Assembly: GCF_018614975.1 (NCBI RefSeq)
Contig: NZ_JAGGNR010000008.1
Span: 186,001-250,000 of the forward strand
Reading direction: 5' to 3'
Source: Paenibacillus polymyxa
GTDB taxonomy: Bacteria > Bacillota > Bacilli > Paenibacillales > Paenibacillaceae
DNA length: 64,000 nt
The notes under the pieces were generated by a model. That model did no database searches and was not told the DNA's origin. It saw only the letters and a list, made by a program, of their open reading frames with translations. The translations under genes and the position numbers were made by a program. Below are positions 46,174 through 55,880 of this stretch, piece by piece; the first letter of the stretch is position 1; each line of letters starts with the position of its first letter.

Positions 46174-46770
46174 TTACTTGTCCGTATTAATCCACTGGTC
46201 CAGTAGTCGGAATGTCTCTGATGCACTGTGTACCATGTTGTCATGATCTTCTGGATTGCTAATGGACTGCTGCAGCAAACCCGTAAACTCGCTCCATCTT
46301 GTTCTTGTCTCTGAGCCGTAGGCATTGAAATATTCCAAGCCACGATCAGCTTCAATCGGCAGGAATTGCGACAAACGTTTGGTCATAATCTGTCCACCGT
46401 TCGTGGACCCCTCAATTACATACAGGTATCCGAATAAACGGGCAGGTGTTGAAATATCCGGCAGTTCTTCACATAGCGGAAGTTGAGTGATCTCTTCTTC
46501 ACTGGCACCCAGATTTCGTAAATCTTTTTCCAAGAGTCCAGCCTTGCCTCTAATCTCAATATCCAGTCCCGTACTTTCCCAGAAAGGCAGCAGAACAGCC
46601 TGATCCTCCAGCGGTTTCAGGAATCCATAAAATTTCTCTAAATATGTTCTATATTCTTCTATAGTCACCGTTTGATTCATAATGGCTTTTGCATAAGGGT
46701 TCTGTTCTACTTGTCTGTGATAATGAGCTGTCTCGCTCTTCAGACGTTCCATAATAGTTGTTGCTGTCAT
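46174..46770 (-). CDS. Biliverdin-producing heme oxygenase
   Basis: This 198-residue alpha-helical protein matches canonical HO-type heme oxygenases: MERLKSETAHYHRQVE with the proximal haem His near 17-19, and GYLYVIEGSTNGGQIM near 114-129, the glycine-rich distal helix. It degrades haem to biliverdin, CO and iron in the cytoplasm. It is monocistronic. I saw no Fur-type box in the 46771-46914 upstream region. Confidence 0.93.
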   Translation of the reverse strand: MTATTIMERLKSETAHYHRQVEQNPYAKAIMNQTVTIEEYRTYLEKFYGFLKPLEDQAVLLPFWESTGLDIEIRGKAGLLEKDLRNLGASEEEITQLPLCEELPDISTPARLFGYLYVIEGSTNGGQIMTKRLSQFLPIEADRGLEYFNAYGSETRTRWSEFTGLLQQSISNPEDHDNMVHSASETFRLLDQWINTDK

Positions 46771-46914
46771 CGTAGTTATCCCCTTTCACAATCTGTTCTG
46801 TTGTTGCAAACCGCTTCATTTAATGCAATAAAGACTCTATGTAAGTATACTTATTCTTGTTTGAGAAAACTATATGAATCCAACATCCGTATACAGCCAA
46901 TACATTCCTCCGTT

Positions 46915-46954
46915 GTTAACTTAACTGACTGTATTCTGTATGTTAAGTATTAAC
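46915..46954. promoter_or_regulatory. GTTAAC-type inverted repeat between heme oxygenase and the NIF3-like gene
   Basis: GTTAACTTAAC (46915-46925) and GTTAAGTATTAAC (46942-46954) are inverted repeats apart from a 2-bp gap. They lie in the divergent 285-bp region and may be an operator. No promoter was assigned with confidence. Confidence 0.4.
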
Positions 46955-47055
46955 CGATAACAGTAAAAATGACCCTATTAATCTGGAAGGCAGTAGATTT
47001 CAGATGTCAACATGGTACACTATCTTCATATCCTGTCATTGGAGGAATGTATTCT

Positions 47056-47853
47056 ATGGATCTTACAGTTCAAGACGTTGTACTTCATCTCACAGATAAC
47101 ATTGAGTTGCCGGAAAACACGGTAGATCAGCTCATTACGGGCTCACTTGATCGAAAGGTTACAGGTGTTGTCATTGCTTTTATGCCCACACATTATGTTA
47201 TTGAACAAGCCATACAGCAAGGTGCGAACTTAATCATTGCGCATGAATCTCCGTTTTATAACCATCACAGTCATACGGATTGGCTTGCAAATGATTCGGT
47301 TTATGTGAACAAAAAAAAGTTGATCGACGAAGCAGGCATTTCCATCTATCGATGTCATGATATCATCCACCGCTTCCAACCAGATGGCATTACCGAAGGA
47401 CTGATTCAGGCCTTGGGGTGGTCCTCTTATGTGGAGCAACGACTACCGGAAGCAGACGTCCTTTCTTTTCCAGAAGGAAGCACCGCCCAAGCTATTGCTC
47501 ACCATGTGAAAAATTGCCTGGGGATTGATTATGTACGCGTTGCAGGCAATGCGGAAATAGTCTGTAGACGCGCAGCGGTACTCGTAGGTTTTCGTGGTAA
47601 TGGACATGTGACGATTCCCTTGATTCAGAGCGAGCAATTGGACCTCATCATTGCTGGAGAAGGATTCGAGTGGGAGACACCGGAATATATCCGTGATGCC
47701 GTGCAACAAGGCAAGTCCAAGGCACTGATCATGATGGGGCATGCCGAGAGCGAGGCTCCGGGGATGAAGCTATTGGCAGACAGGTTGGCAGAACGTTTTC
47801 CCGAATTGCCTGTTCGTTTTGCAGACGAGAAGCCTGTTTACACGGTGATCTAA
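47056..47853 (+). CDS. NIF3-like dinuclear metal centre protein (DUF34)
   Basis: This 265-residue protein matches the NIF3/DUF34 family: metal-ligand motifs IIAHESPFY near 61-69, CHDIIHRF near 100-107, and GHAESEAPGM near 227-236, with a HxxxxxH-type arrangement. The biochemical role of the family is still debated. The start is the ATG at 47056, 10 nt after GGAGG, rather than the ATG seven bases earlier that abuts the ribosome site. It lies alone between the heme oxygenase and DMT genes. Confidence 0.88.
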   Translation: MDLTVQDVVLHLTDNIELPENTVDQLITGSLDRKVTGVVIAFMPTHYVIEQAIQQGANLIIAHESPFYNHHSHTDWLANDSVYVNKKKLIDEAGISIYRCHDIIHRFQPDGITEGLIQALGWSSYVEQRLPEADVLSFPEGSTAQAIAHHVKNCLGIDYVRVAGNAEIVCRRAAVLVGFRGNGHVTIPLIQSEQLDLIIAGEGFEWETPEYIRDAVQQGKSKALIMMGHAESEAPGMKLLADRLAERFPELPVRFADEKPVYTVI

Positions 47854-47905
47854 TCATTTGATTTTGATTTGTACGGAGAGGGTCTAGACTGTGACTTCAG
47901 AGCTC

Positions 47906-47919
47906 AGGACATTTGTCCT
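47906..47919. promoter_or_regulatory. Palindrome upstream of the DMT-Crp-DMT cluster
   Basis: AGGACA and TGTCCT are separated by two bases, 62 bp before the first DMT start. It might be a binding site for the Crp-family regulator encoded next, or a small hairpin; the 6-bp arms give limited support. Confidence 0.3.
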
Positions 47920-47981
47920 TGGCGTTTGGGATGAGTTTATCATTAAATAGAAGTCGAAGTGATTGAATAAGGAGCGTACAT

Positions 47982-48407
47982 ATGAGAGGAATTATTTTTG
48001 CATTACTGGGCGGCGCGTGTATCACGCTCCAAGGGGTTGCCAATACTCGGATTAGCACCGACATGGGCACATGGCAGGCTGCTACGATTACACAACTGAC
48101 GGGATTCATCTTAGCGGCGCTAATCCTGATGTTCGTTCGTGACACCAACCTTCAAGGACTCAAACAAGTAAAACCCATGTATCTGGCTGGAGGTGCTTTT
48201 GGTGCCGTCATTATTTTCAGCGAAGTGACAGCCATTCAGCAAATTGGAGTTACGTTCACGATCTCGGCCCTACTGATAGCTCAACTGTTCCTGACCTTCC
48301 TGGTTGATAGTAACGGATGGTTTGGCGTTGTGAAACAGAAGATGAAACTGCCACAATTTCTGGGCATTGCCTTAATGGTGACTGGTGTCATTATTATGAA
48401 ACTATAG
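47982..48407 (+). CDS. DMT-family transporter, YdcZ/DUF606 type (first of a pair)
   Basis: This 141-residue protein has four to five hydrophobic helices (IIFALLGGACITLQG, QLTGFILAALILMF, AVIIFSEVTA, ALLIAQLFLTFLV, FLGIALMVTGVIIM) and matches the short DUF606/YdcZ transporters that usually work as half-size subunits. AAGGAG precedes the ATG. A second, homologous half-transporter follows the Crp-family gene, so the pair may form a heterodimeric exporter (inference). The substrate is unknown. Confidence 0.9.
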   Translation: MRGIIFALLGGACITLQGVANTRISTDMGTWQAATITQLTGFILAALILMFVRDTNLQGLKQVKPMYLAGGAFGAVIIFSEVTAIQQIGVTFTISALLIAQLFLTFLVDSNGWFGVVKQKMKLPQFLGIALMVTGVIIMKL

Positions 48408-48451
48408 TTTTGGAGAATAATTGGAACATATCGTCGGGGGTGAACAACAGC

Positions 48452-49150
48452 GTGCAAGAGATTCATAACAAGCAGCAATTAACTCAATATTTGGAGCAGT
48501 ATCAACTCGAAACGGTATTTCACGAGCCCCTGCGTCGCCATATGAAGATATGCCACTTCGAGAAGTGTGAACTGATCTGTCGTGAAGGGGAAACTTCCGA
48601 ATATTTGTACGTACTGGTCGAGGGTAAAATCAAGATTTTTACCACCTCCGCTCAGGACAAAACGCTGGTGCTTTGTTTCAAGACACCACTTGAAGTTGTC
48701 GGTGACATAGAGTATGTCCGCGAAAGCGATATTGTTAATACGGTTCAGGCCGTGTCATCTGTGGTGATGCTTCGCATTCATTATCAATGGCTCGCTGAGC
48801 TTGCCAGCGATTATGCACCGTTGCTTAAATTTTTGCTGAAAATTATCTCTCACAAATTCTACATTGACTCGAACTTTTCCAATTTCAACCTGATGTATCC
48901 CGTTGAGGTTCGTCTAGCCAGCTACCTGCTCTCCATCTCGACAGAAGAAGCTGGCAACGTGGTTCATGAAGAGCTGGATGCGTTCAATCTGACCGACATC
49001 GCCAATCTGATCGGCACCAGTTACCGACACTTGAACCGGGTCATCCAGAAGCTCTGTGCAGACGGGTTAATTGAACGACATCAGGGGTTAATTATGATCA
49101 AGGATCGAGCGGGTCTACGTGAAATAACAGGTCACAACATTTATGAATAA
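48452..49150 (+). CDS. Crp/Fnr-family regulator, YeiL-like
   Basis: This 232-residue protein has a cyclic-nucleotide-type beta-roll (REGETSEYLYVLVEGKIKIF near 45-64, VVGDIEYVR near 82-90) and a C-terminal winged helix (LTDIANLIGTSYRHLNRVIQKLCADG near 182-207). It resembles YeiL-type regulators. The GTG at 48452 is chosen because GGGGGTG lies upstream; a GTG at 48440 is possible. It sits between two homologous DMT genes, which it probably controls. The 45-nt gap to the first DMT gene and the 14-nt gap to the second indicate one operon. Confidence 0.85.
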   Translation: MQEIHNKQQLTQYLEQYQLETVFHEPLRRHMKICHFEKCELICREGETSEYLYVLVEGKIKIFTTSAQDKTLVLCFKTPLEVVGDIEYVRESDIVNTVQAVSSVVMLRIHYQWLAELASDYAPLLKFLLKIISHKFYIDSNFSNFNLMYPVEVRLASYLLSISTEEAGNVVHEELDAFNLTDIANLIGTSYRHLNRVIQKLCADGLIERHQGLIMIKDRAGLREITGHNIYE

Positions 49151-49164
49151 GGAGTTCGACAACC

Positions 49165-49653
49165 ATGTTAATCACAGGTATTTCGCTTGCACTACTGGCA
49201 GGTGCTCTTGTCAGTCTGCAAACGATTTTTAATAGCAAAGTCAATGAACGCACCGGTTCATGGTCCACAACAACGATGGTGCTTTTCACCGGATTCATTG
49301 CTTCTTTCCTCATCTCTATGCTAGTGGAAGGAAAAAATACATTCAGCTTCCAGCATATGCAACCTTGGTACTGGCTCAGTGGAGCCATCGGCGTTGGTGT
49401 GGTCTTCTGTCTCGTGCAAGGCATGAAGCTGCTTGGTCCCACGTATGCCATCTCGATCGTGCTGACATCCCAACTGAGCTTTGCTCTATTGTTTGATTCC
49501 ATGGGATGGCTCGGTCTGGAACAAATTCCTTTTTCGTGGAATCAACTGCTCGGTGTACTTGTTATTGTGGGCGGAATTGTGTTATTCAAGTTCGGTGGGG
49601 GGAAATCGGAAAAATCAGAGCAGTCCCCTGGAACACTTCAGTCTGACTCATAA
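49165..49653 (+). CDS. DMT-family transporter, YdcZ/DUF606 type (second of a pair)
   Basis: This 162-residue protein has five hydrophobic helices (GISLALLAGALVSLQT, TTTMVLFTGFIASFLIS, WLSGAIGVGVVFCL, AISIVLTSQLSFALLF, LLGVLVIVGGIVLF) and a hydrophilic C-terminal tail. It is homologous to the DMT gene upstream. AAGGAG precedes the ATG. Paired short DMT subunits of this kind often act together with opposite orientations. A terminator follows at 49662. Confidence 0.9.
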   Translation: MLITGISLALLAGALVSLQTIFNSKVNERTGSWSTTTMVLFTGFIASFLISMLVEGKNTFSFQHMQPWYWLSGAIGVGVVFCLVQGMKLLGPTYAISIVLTSQLSFALLFDSMGWLGLEQIPFSWNQLLGVLVIVGGIVLFKFGGGKSEKSEQSPGTLQSDS

Positions 49654-49661
49654 ACGAACAT

Positions 49662-49708
49662 AAAAAGAGTGTCCGTCCAATCCCGTAGATTGGTCAGACA
49701 CTCTTTTT
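49662..49708. terminator. Bidirectional terminator between the DMT cluster and yebC
   Basis: AAAAAGAGTGTC and GACACTCTTTTT bracket a stem (with inner CCAAT/ATTGG) between convergent genes, so it can end transcripts from both sides. Confidence 0.92.
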
Positions 49709-49739
49709 ATACAATCAAACCACGTATCGTTTCGTTCGC

Positions 49740-50456
49740 TTACACGAACTCTACGTTATGGTAGACCTGCTGAACATCTTCAAGGTCCTCAAGCGCATCA
49801 ATCAGTTTCTCGAACTGAGCTTGTGCATCCTCGGGAAGTTCAATATGGTTTTGCGCAAGCATGGTCAGCTCGGCTACTGTGAACTCAGTAATACCCGCAG
49901 CTTTGAATGCTTCCTGTACAGCGTGGAATTGATCCGGTTCTGCATATACAATCACAGCTTCGTCTTCATCCACGATATCACGCACATCTACGTCTGCTTC
50001 AAGCAAAATTTCCAGTACTTCTTCGGAATTCTTGCCTTCTACACCGATAACCGCTGTTGGATCAAACATGTAAGCAACAGAACCGCTGACACCCATGTTT
50101 CCGGCGTTTTTGTTAAACGCAGAGCGCACTTCCGGCGCTGTACGATTGACATTGTTAGTGAGTGCATCAACGATGACCATCGCACCATTCGGTCCGAAGC
50201 CTTCATAACGCAACTCTTCATAGTTCTCATCCCCGCTGCCTTTTGCTTTTTCCATCGCACGATCAATGATGGCTTTGGGTACATTATACGTTTTGGCACG
50301 TTCCAGCACGACTTTCAGTGCACGGTTTGCTTCCGGGTCCGGTTCGCCCTTCTTGGCAGCTACATAGATCTCAACGCCGAATTTAGCGTAGACCCGGCTC
50401 GTGTTTGCATCTTTTGAAGCTTTCTTTTCCTTGATATTATTCCACTTACGACCCAT
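49740..50456 (-). CDS. yebC: YebC/PmpR-family regulatory protein
   Basis: This 238-residue protein opens with [20 protein letters not shown] and contains [20 protein letters not shown] and GSVAYMFD, the hallmarks of the YebC/YeeN family. Members were described as transcription regulators, and some act on translating ribosomes; the role here is not clear from sequence. The start is the ATG at 50456, since the family begins MGRKW; only a weak ribosome site precedes it. It is monocistronic. Confidence 0.92.
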   Translation of the reverse strand: MGRKWNNIKEKKASKDANTSRVYAKFGVEIYVAAKKGEPDPEANRALKVVLERAKTYNVPKAIIDRAMEKAKGSGDENYEELRYEGFGPNGAMVIVDALTNNVNRTAPEVRSAFNKNAGNMGVSGSVAYMFDPTAVIGVEGKNSEEVLEILLEADVDVRDIVDEDEAVIVYAEPDQFHAVQEAFKAAGITEFTVAELTMLAQNHIELPEDAQAQFEKLIDALEDLEDVQQVYHNVEFV

Positions 50457-50660
50457 ATCGTTTCCGCTCACTTTCAACATGTAATCTGCTTTCTACTATG
50501 CCATTATATCTTGTTGAGCGTACTTCAACAAGTTAATACCCACGAAAAACTGGGAGTAACTGCGGGGATTATCCATCCCTATTCGAAGATTAGCCTCAGT
50601 TTATCCTCTCATAAATCTCTCAGCAGCAACTAACTTAGCTCTACTCACTCCATATATAAC

Positions 50661-50691
50661 AAACAAGAAGCACCCCATAAGGAATGCTTCC
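50661..50691 (-). terminator. Terminator of cysJI
   Basis: On the minus strand GGAAGCA and TGCTTCT close a short stem (inner CC/GG pairs) followed by TTGTTTG, 43 bp after the cysI stop. The 50457-50660 stretch upstream of yebC holds nothing else recognisable. Confidence 0.7.
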
Positions 50692-50733
50692 GTCCCTAAA
50701 TCAGTCCTAATTTCAGTTATCTTACCCGGTCAA

Positions 50734-52455
50734 TTAAGCGTGGAATTGTCGACCATCCAACACTTCAGGAACATAGCCTGCACGAATGACAAAGTCTCCG
50801 AAATGTTCGCCTTCATTGCGCTCTTTGGCATATTGATTAACCATTGGCGTCAACGTGTCCAGAATTTCTGTTTCGCCGATGTTTTCTTTGTACAGCTTGT
50901 TCAAGCGATGTCCGGTGAAGCTGCCACCGAGATACAGATTGTATTTACCCGGCGCTTTACCGATAAATGAAATTTCCGCCAGCATCGGTCTTGCGCATCC
51001 GTTCGGGCAGCCGGTCATGCGAATGACAATCTCTTCATCTCTCAGCCCAGCTTCGTCCAGTACAGGCTCCAGTTTATCGATCAGAGACGGCAAGTAACGT
51101 TCGGACTCAGCCATCGCGAGACCGCAAGTTGGAAGCGCAACACATGCCATTGAACTTCTGCGCAGCGCAGAGTAATGTGCCCCGTCCGTCAGGTTATATT
51201 GCTGAATCAGCGCTTCAATCTTTTTCTTCTTCTGACTGCTAATGTTACCAATGATCAGATTTTGATTGGCTGTCAGACGGAAATCACCCGTATGCACTTT
51301 GGCAATCTCACGCAGACCCGTCATGAGCGGATAGCCATCTACATCTTTTACCCGTCCATTCTGAATGAACAGCGTGTAATGCCATCTGCCATTATTGCCT
51401 TTTACCCAACCATATCGATCTCCGTTCGTCTCAAAATGATACGGACGTGCCGCATCCAGTTTCCATCCCAGACGGCTGGTCAGCTCTTCGACAAACCACT
51501 CCACACCACGGTCATCCAGCGTATATTTGAAACGAGCATGTTTACGAACTGCACGATCTCCATAATCACGCTGAATCATAACTGTTTTCTCTGCCACATC
51601 AATCATTTGCTCCGGCGTACAGAAACCAATGACTTTGGACACCTGAGGATAGGTTTTGGCGTCACCATGAGACATCCCCATGCCACCACCAACGGAAACG
51701 TTGAAGCCTTGCAGCTTGCCGTTCTCGACAATAGCAATAAAGCCAAGATCCTGTGAATAGACGTCCACATCATTGGATGGTGGTACAGCAATACCGATCT
51801 TGAACTTCCGTGGCAAATACACTTTGCCATAGATTGGTTCAACTTCTTCGTCGGAGTCCTGGGAATCAATCACTTTCTCTCCGTCCAGCCATAGCTCATG
51901 ATAAGCCCGCGTGCGGGGGTCCAGATGATTGCTCACCTGACATGCCCACTCGTACACTTCAGCATGCACATCGGATTGATTCGGATTCGGGTTACACATC
52001 ACGTTACGGTTTACGTCACCACATGCAGCCAGTGTGCTTAACAACGAATCGTTTACTTCGCGAATGGTGTTCTTAAGATCCCACTTCAGTACGCCATGCA
52101 GTTGGAAAGACTGACGTGTGGTCAGACGAATCGTCTCATTCGCATATTTATGTGCCACTCTGTCCATCATCAACCACTGCTCCGGGGTTACAATCCCACC
52201 GGAAGCACGCACACGCAACATGAATTGGTATGCAGGCTCCAGCTTGGATTTGTGACGCTCGTTACGCAGGTCACGGTCATCCTGCATATAACTACCGTGG
52301 TGTTTCATCAGACGGTTGTCGTCCTCTGGAATTGCACCCGTGATGCGATCAGCCAACGTTTCGGTCAGACTTCCGCGCAAGTAATCACTTTTGATCTTTA
52401 TATCTTCCACATCGCTATTCGTACGCTGTGGGTTAAGTAAGTTATTATAAGCCAT
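50734..52455 (-). CDS. cysI: Assimilatory sulfite reductase hemoprotein subunit
   Basis: This 573-residue protein has the sulfite reductase ferredoxin-like and catalytic domains, with the siroheme/4Fe-4S cysteines in [17 protein letters not shown] and [12 protein letters not shown] near 425-485 and the [13 protein letters not shown] substrate-binding segment near 115-127. It reduces sulfite to sulfide with electrons from CysJ. The start is the ATG at 52455 behind GAGGAG. It lies 53 bp downstream of cysJ on the same strand, forming a cysJI operon. Confidence 0.96.
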   Translation of the reverse strand: MAYNNLLNPQRTNSDVEDIKIKSDYLRGSLTETLADRITGAIPEDDNRLMKHHGSYMQDDRDLRNERHKSKLEPAYQFMLRVRASGGIVTPEQWLMMDRVAHKYANETIRLTTRQSFQLHGVLKWDLKNTIREVNDSLLSTLAACGDVNRNVMCNPNPNQSDVHAEVYEWACQVSNHLDPRTRAYHELWLDGEKVIDSQDSDEEVEPIYGKVYLPRKFKIGIAVPPSNDVDVYSQDLGFIAIVENGKLQGFNVSVGGGMGMSHGDAKTYPQVSKVIGFCTPEQMIDVAEKTVMIQRDYGDRAVRKHARFKYTLDDRGVEWFVEELTSRLGWKLDAARPYHFETNGDRYGWVKGNNGRWHYTLFIQNGRVKDVDGYPLMTGLREIAKVHTGDFRLTANQNLIIGNISSQKKKKIEALIQQYNLTDGAHYSALRRSSMACVALPTCGLAMAESERYLPSLIDKLEPVLDEAGLRDEEIVIRMTGCPNGCARPMLAEISFIGKAPGKYNLYLGGSFTGHRLNKLYKENIGETEILDTLTPMVNQYAKERNEGEHFGDFVIRAGYVPEVLDGRQFHA

Positions 52456-52508
52456 GCTGCTTTCTCCTCTCGTCTCTGCGGGATGATGCAATCCGGCTGG
52501 GCCGGTAA

Positions 52509-54344
52509 TTAATAGACGTCCCGCTGATAACGTTTCTCCTGCTGTAACCGTGTCAGATATTCCGATGCCTGCTCAGGCGATAAGCCGCCTTCTTGTTCAA
52601 GAATCGTGGTGAGCGCAGCATGCACATCATGTGCCATTTTTTTCTCGTCACCACAGATATATACGCTTGCACCTTCCTGAAGCCACTGGTACAGTTCTTT
52701 GCTGTGTTCCAGCATACGATGTTGTACATACACTTTCTGTTCCGTATCACGTGAGAAGGCTACATCCATCTTAGTGAGCACACCATCTTTGAGCCAACGC
52801 TGCCACTCCGTCTGGTACAAGAAGTCTGTGGCGAAATGCTGATCCCCGTAGAACAACCATGTTTTGCCCTCTGCTCCTGTTTCTTCACGCTCACCAAGGA
52901 AAGATCTGAACGGCGCTACACCTGTACCTGGGCCAACCATGATGATCGGTGTATCCGGGTTCTCAGGCAGCTTGAAATTCGGGTTATGTTGTATATATAC
53001 AGGCAGGGTGTCGCCAGCTTCGACTCGTTCAGCCAGATGTACCGAGCATACGCCGTAACGTTCTCTGCCACGCGCTTCATAACGTACCGAGCGAACGGTA
53101 AGATGAACTTCATCCGGGAAAGACTTCGAACTACTCGCTATGGAGTACAGACGTGCCGGAATTTTGCGAAGAGCAGCTACGAATTCTCCGGCAGGAATCC
53201 CTTTCAGATTATAATCCTGAACCAGATCCAGCAGATCACAGCTATTCATGACTGTACGGAATTCGGAATCATCTGCGAGTAACGCCGTCAGGCCACTCCC
53301 AGGATTCAGTTTCGCAAGTTGTTCCACGACCGGTTTCGTCACCGCTGTAATTTCAAAATAACGCAGCAATGCTTCGTGCACAGATGCCTGATCGCCGTTT
53401 TTATTCACAGTCACGCGTTCATCGGCATTCCATCCCATGGCTGCAATCAATTCCTCCACAAGGCGCGGATGATTCTCAGGGAATACCCCAAGGCTGTCAC
53501 CGGGCTCGTAGTCCAGGCTGGAGCCTTCCAAAGACAACTCAATGTGGCGTGTTTCACGATCCGATCCTCTGCCATTCAGATTGAGATTCTCCAACACTTC
53601 AGCCTTGAATGGATTCGTGCGATCATATTCGGATTCCCCGCCGCTCACCGCAGCTGTAACAGCCTCAGTGGTTACCGTGCTCGCACCAGCAGATGTACTG
53701 CTTAAGGATGCCAGTACTTCATTCATCCACTGCGCAGCAGCTTCATCAAAGTCAACATCACAGTCCACGCGCGGTACAAGGGCTGTACCACCCAATTCCT
53801 GCAATCGTTTATCGAAGTCTTTACCTGTCTGACAAAAGAACTCATAGGAGGTATCTCCAAGAGCCAACACCGAGTAACGAAGTCCTTCAAGCTTTGGAGC
53901 CCGTTTGCTGTTCAGGAATTCATGCAGGGGGATCGCATTATCCGGTGGTTCGCCTTCGCCATGCGTACTGACGATGATGAGGAGATTTTCAATTTTCTTG
54001 AGTCCGTTCGGTTTGAAATCTCCCATCGATGACAACGTTACCTGAAGACCTTGCTCTTCAAGCTTCTTGGCCAGCTTCTTCGACAGGCCGCTGGAATTCC
54101 CGGTTTGTGAACCGAAGAGCACGGTAACTTCCCGGGATACTGGCGGAGCAATGACAGGCGCAATACCTGTAGTTGGTGCAGCCTGTACCAGGTTAGCTGG
54201 AGCCGCTATTGTTGGGCTTGCCTGAATTGCTGCAATATATCCGCTCAACCAAGTCCGTTGTCCATCAGTCAGTGTGGGAATAAGACGATTAAGCAGTTCA
54301 ACTTGTTCTTGATTAAAAGGGCTGTTTGTCACTTGAAGTTCCAC
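52509..54344 (-). CDS. cysJ: Sulfite reductase flavoprotein subunit
   Basis: This 611-residue NADPH-dependent diflavin reductase has an N-terminal segment, a flavodoxin domain (about 70-215; [51 protein letters not shown]), an FAD domain (RLYSIASS near 398-405, [10 protein letters not shown]), and an NADPH domain ([15 protein letters not shown] near 480-495, C-terminal RYQRDVY). It passes electrons from NADPH through FAD and FMN to CysI. The start is a GTG at 54344 behind GAGGTGG. It heads the cysJI operon. Confidence 0.96.
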   Translation of the reverse strand: MELQVTNSPFNQEQVELLNRLIPTLTDGQRTWLSGYIAAIQASPTIAAPANLVQAAPTTGIAPVIAPPVSREVTVLFGSQTGNSSGLSKKLAKKLEEQGLQVTLSSMGDFKPNGLKKIENLLIIVSTHGEGEPPDNAIPLHEFLNSKRAPKLEGLRYSVLALGDTSYEFFCQTGKDFDKRLQELGGTALVPRVDCDVDFDEAAAQWMNEVLASLSSTSAGASTVTTEAVTAAVSGGESEYDRTNPFKAEVLENLNLNGRGSDRETRHIELSLEGSSLDYEPGDSLGVFPENHPRLVEELIAAMGWNADERVTVNKNGDQASVHEALLRYFEITAVTKPVVEQLAKLNPGSGLTALLADDSEFRTVMNSCDLLDLVQDYNLKGIPAGEFVAALRKIPARLYSIASSSKSFPDEVHLTVRSVRYEARGRERYGVCSVHLAERVEAGDTLPVYIQHNPNFKLPENPDTPIIMVGPGTGVAPFRSFLGEREETGAEGKTWLFYGDQHFATDFLYQTEWQRWLKDGVLTKMDVAFSRDTEQKVYVQHRMLEHSKELYQWLQEGASVYICGDEKKMAHDVHAALTTILEQEGGLSPEQASEYLTRLQQEKRYQRDVY

Positions 54345-54498
54345 TGTTTGCCACCTCGCGCATTGCTTCGATTTTAATTCCGACTAAAATCATCACATTA
54401 ATTTAATTTCTTCTCTCTAAAACCTAACACACCGGGTGTTGAGGGTCAATTTCAATGATTTTATAGCATTTATCAGTTTCGCTGATAAAGGACAAAAA

Positions 54499-54543
54499 AC
54501 AACAAAAACCCTCCTTTTCAAATCAAGGACGGTTTTTGTTTTA
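54499..54543 (-). terminator. Terminator of the HxlR gene
   Basis: On the minus strand AACAAAAACCGTCCTT pairs with AAGGAGGGTTTTTGTT, followed by GTTTTTTG. It lies between the HxlR stop and cysJ. The remaining 54345-54498 region contains AACACACCGGGTGTT-like symmetry (54424-54438) that may be a cysJI operator. Confidence 0.9.
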
Positions 54544-54563
54544 TTTTTAATTTGGCGGCCAGC

Positions 54564-54953
54564 TCAAGTTGAAGTTGAAAGTGGAATATAGTCACTAAAA
54601 TGATCTCCAAGAACTCTGCTTTTATCTCCGTATACTCTGTCCAAGTGATTCTCTCCCCATAGACATATGCGGTCAATGATATCCTGTAGTGTCAGGCCAT
54701 ATTCGGTCAGCTCATACTCTACCTTGGGCGGAATCTGGGGATGGATGATTCGATGGATGATTTCATTCTTTTCCAAATCACGAAGCTGCTGGGTTAAGAC
54801 CTTCTGGGTAATGCCAGGAATGGCTCTACGAAGTTCGTTGGTTCGTTTTTTACCTGATATCAGCTGATGCAGGATAAGAATCCTCCATTTTCCACCGATC
54901 AGTTCCAGCATCGCCTGCACACCACTCTCATATTTTTTCATTTCTTGTTCCAC
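54564..54953 (-). CDS. HxlR-family transcriptional regulator
   Basis: This 129-residue winged-helix protein matches HxlR/MarR-like repressors: LIGGKWRILILHQLISGKKR near 20-40, GITQKVLTQQLRDLEKNEII near 50-70, and VEYELTEYG near 82-90. The start is a GTG at 54953, 6 nt after GGGGGAG. It has no cysteine near the N-terminus as seen in YodB-type redox sensors, so the sensing mode is unclear. It is divergent from a quinone-reductase-like gene, the usual target arrangement. Confidence 0.9.
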   Translation of the reverse strand: MEQEMKKYESGVQAMLELIGGKWRILILHQLISGKKRTNELRRAIPGITQKVLTQQLRDLEKNEIIHRIIHPQIPPKVEYELTEYGLTLQDIIDRICLWGENHLDRVYGDKSRVLGDHFSDYIPLSTST

Positions 54954-55128
54954 TTGTACTCCCCCATAATTCACATATATGTATACCTATTATTAAAAGT
55001 AACCGAAGAACCTCAAGGTATCTACAGCACTCAAAGGTGCGTACTTCTCAAGAAGATGTCATGAATCTTATAATAACATTGGTCAGAATGTTTAACCAAA
55101 AAAAAGAAAAAAGGATGGTTACTCCTAC

Positions 55129-55689
55129 ATGAAAGTTAAACTGGTCGTTACTCACCCAAGACAGGATTCCCTAACATTTGCCGTGATGAATCGTTTTATA
55201 GAAGGTATGCAGGAGAATTCCCATGAAATTGATATCCTCGATCTCTATCATGACGGATTCGATCCATTTTATGGTGTAGAAGATGAGCGAGACTGGCAAA
55301 ATCCCGATAAACAGCATGCCCCTGTAATTCGCAAAGAGCTGGATCGTGTGCTTGCGGCTGATGCCATTGTATTTGTTTTCCCGATCTGGTGGTATAACGT
55401 TCCCTCCATGCTCAAAGCTTATCTGGACAAGGTATGGAATATGGGGCTGTTAAACAAGGCAAACTCCAAAAAGGCACTGTGGATTGCATTAGCCGGGGGG
55501 ACGGAGGCTTCATTCCATAAATACGACTATTACAACATGATTTCCAACTATCTGAATAACGGAATCGCGGGTTATGCAAGAATGCAGGAATCCCGAGTCG
55601 AATTCCTCTATGAAACCATTTCAGAATCCAAAGAACATATCGAAAGCTTGCTGGAGCAAGCATATCAAATCGGCAAACATTACAATTAA
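55129..55689 (+). CDS. NAD(P)H oxidoreductase, flavodoxin-like (quinone-reductase type)
   Basis: This 186-residue protein has the flavodoxin-like fold of NAD(P)H dehydrogenase (quinone)/MdaB-type enzymes: LVVTHPRQDSLTFAVMNRF near 5-23, IVFVFPIWWYNVPSMLKAYLDKVW near 76-99, and ALAGGTEASF near 118. It likely binds FMN or FAD and reduces quinones or electrophiles by two electrons. It is divergent from the HxlR regulator, which probably controls it. Imperfect 23-bp tandem repeats begin at its stop codon. Confidence 0.9.
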   Translation: MKVKLVVTHPRQDSLTFAVMNRFIEGMQENSHEIDILDLYHDGFDPFYGVEDERDWQNPDKQHAPVIRKELDRVLAADAIVFVFPIWWYNVPSMLKAYLDKVWNMGLLNKANSKKALWIALAGGTEASFHKYDYYNMISNYLNNGIAGYARMQESRVEFLYETISESKEHIESLLEQAYQIGKHYN

Positions 55690-55746
55690 CAATTCGCAGA
55701 TATTACAAATAACAATTCGCAGACATTACAGATAACAACTGCAATA
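55688..55746. repeat. Imperfect 23-bp tandem repeat at the quinone-reductase 3' end
   Basis: Units at 55688-55710 and 55711-55733 both begin AACAATTCGCAGA and share ATTACA-AT, differing at two positions; a third partial unit (AACAACTGCAATA) follows. The first unit begins in the stop codon. No coding sense is apparent. Confidence 0.75.
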
Positions 55747-55805
55747 CGATAGGAAGTTACTCGTTCGTTGAGCAGCCTATTTTGCCCCATCGCGGGCGTA
55801 CAATC

Positions 55806-55855
55806 AAGAAGACTTACTCCAACCTGGGTTTCAGGTCAAAGTAAGCCTTCTTTTT
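55806..55855 (+). terminator. Terminator after the quinone-reductase gene
   Basis: AAGAAGACTTACT pairs with AGTAAGCCTTCTT around a GC-rich loop, followed by TTT. It ends the plus-strand unit close to the stop of the convergent GH43 gene. Confidence 0.85.
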
Positions 55856-55880
55856 CATACGCTACGATTCTGGTGTATCA

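Noticed and set aside
46969..47055. Longer N-terminus for the NIF3-like protein
   Set aside because: The extension (from an ATG at 46969) has no ribosome site and no family similarity; GGAGG supports the ATG at 47056.
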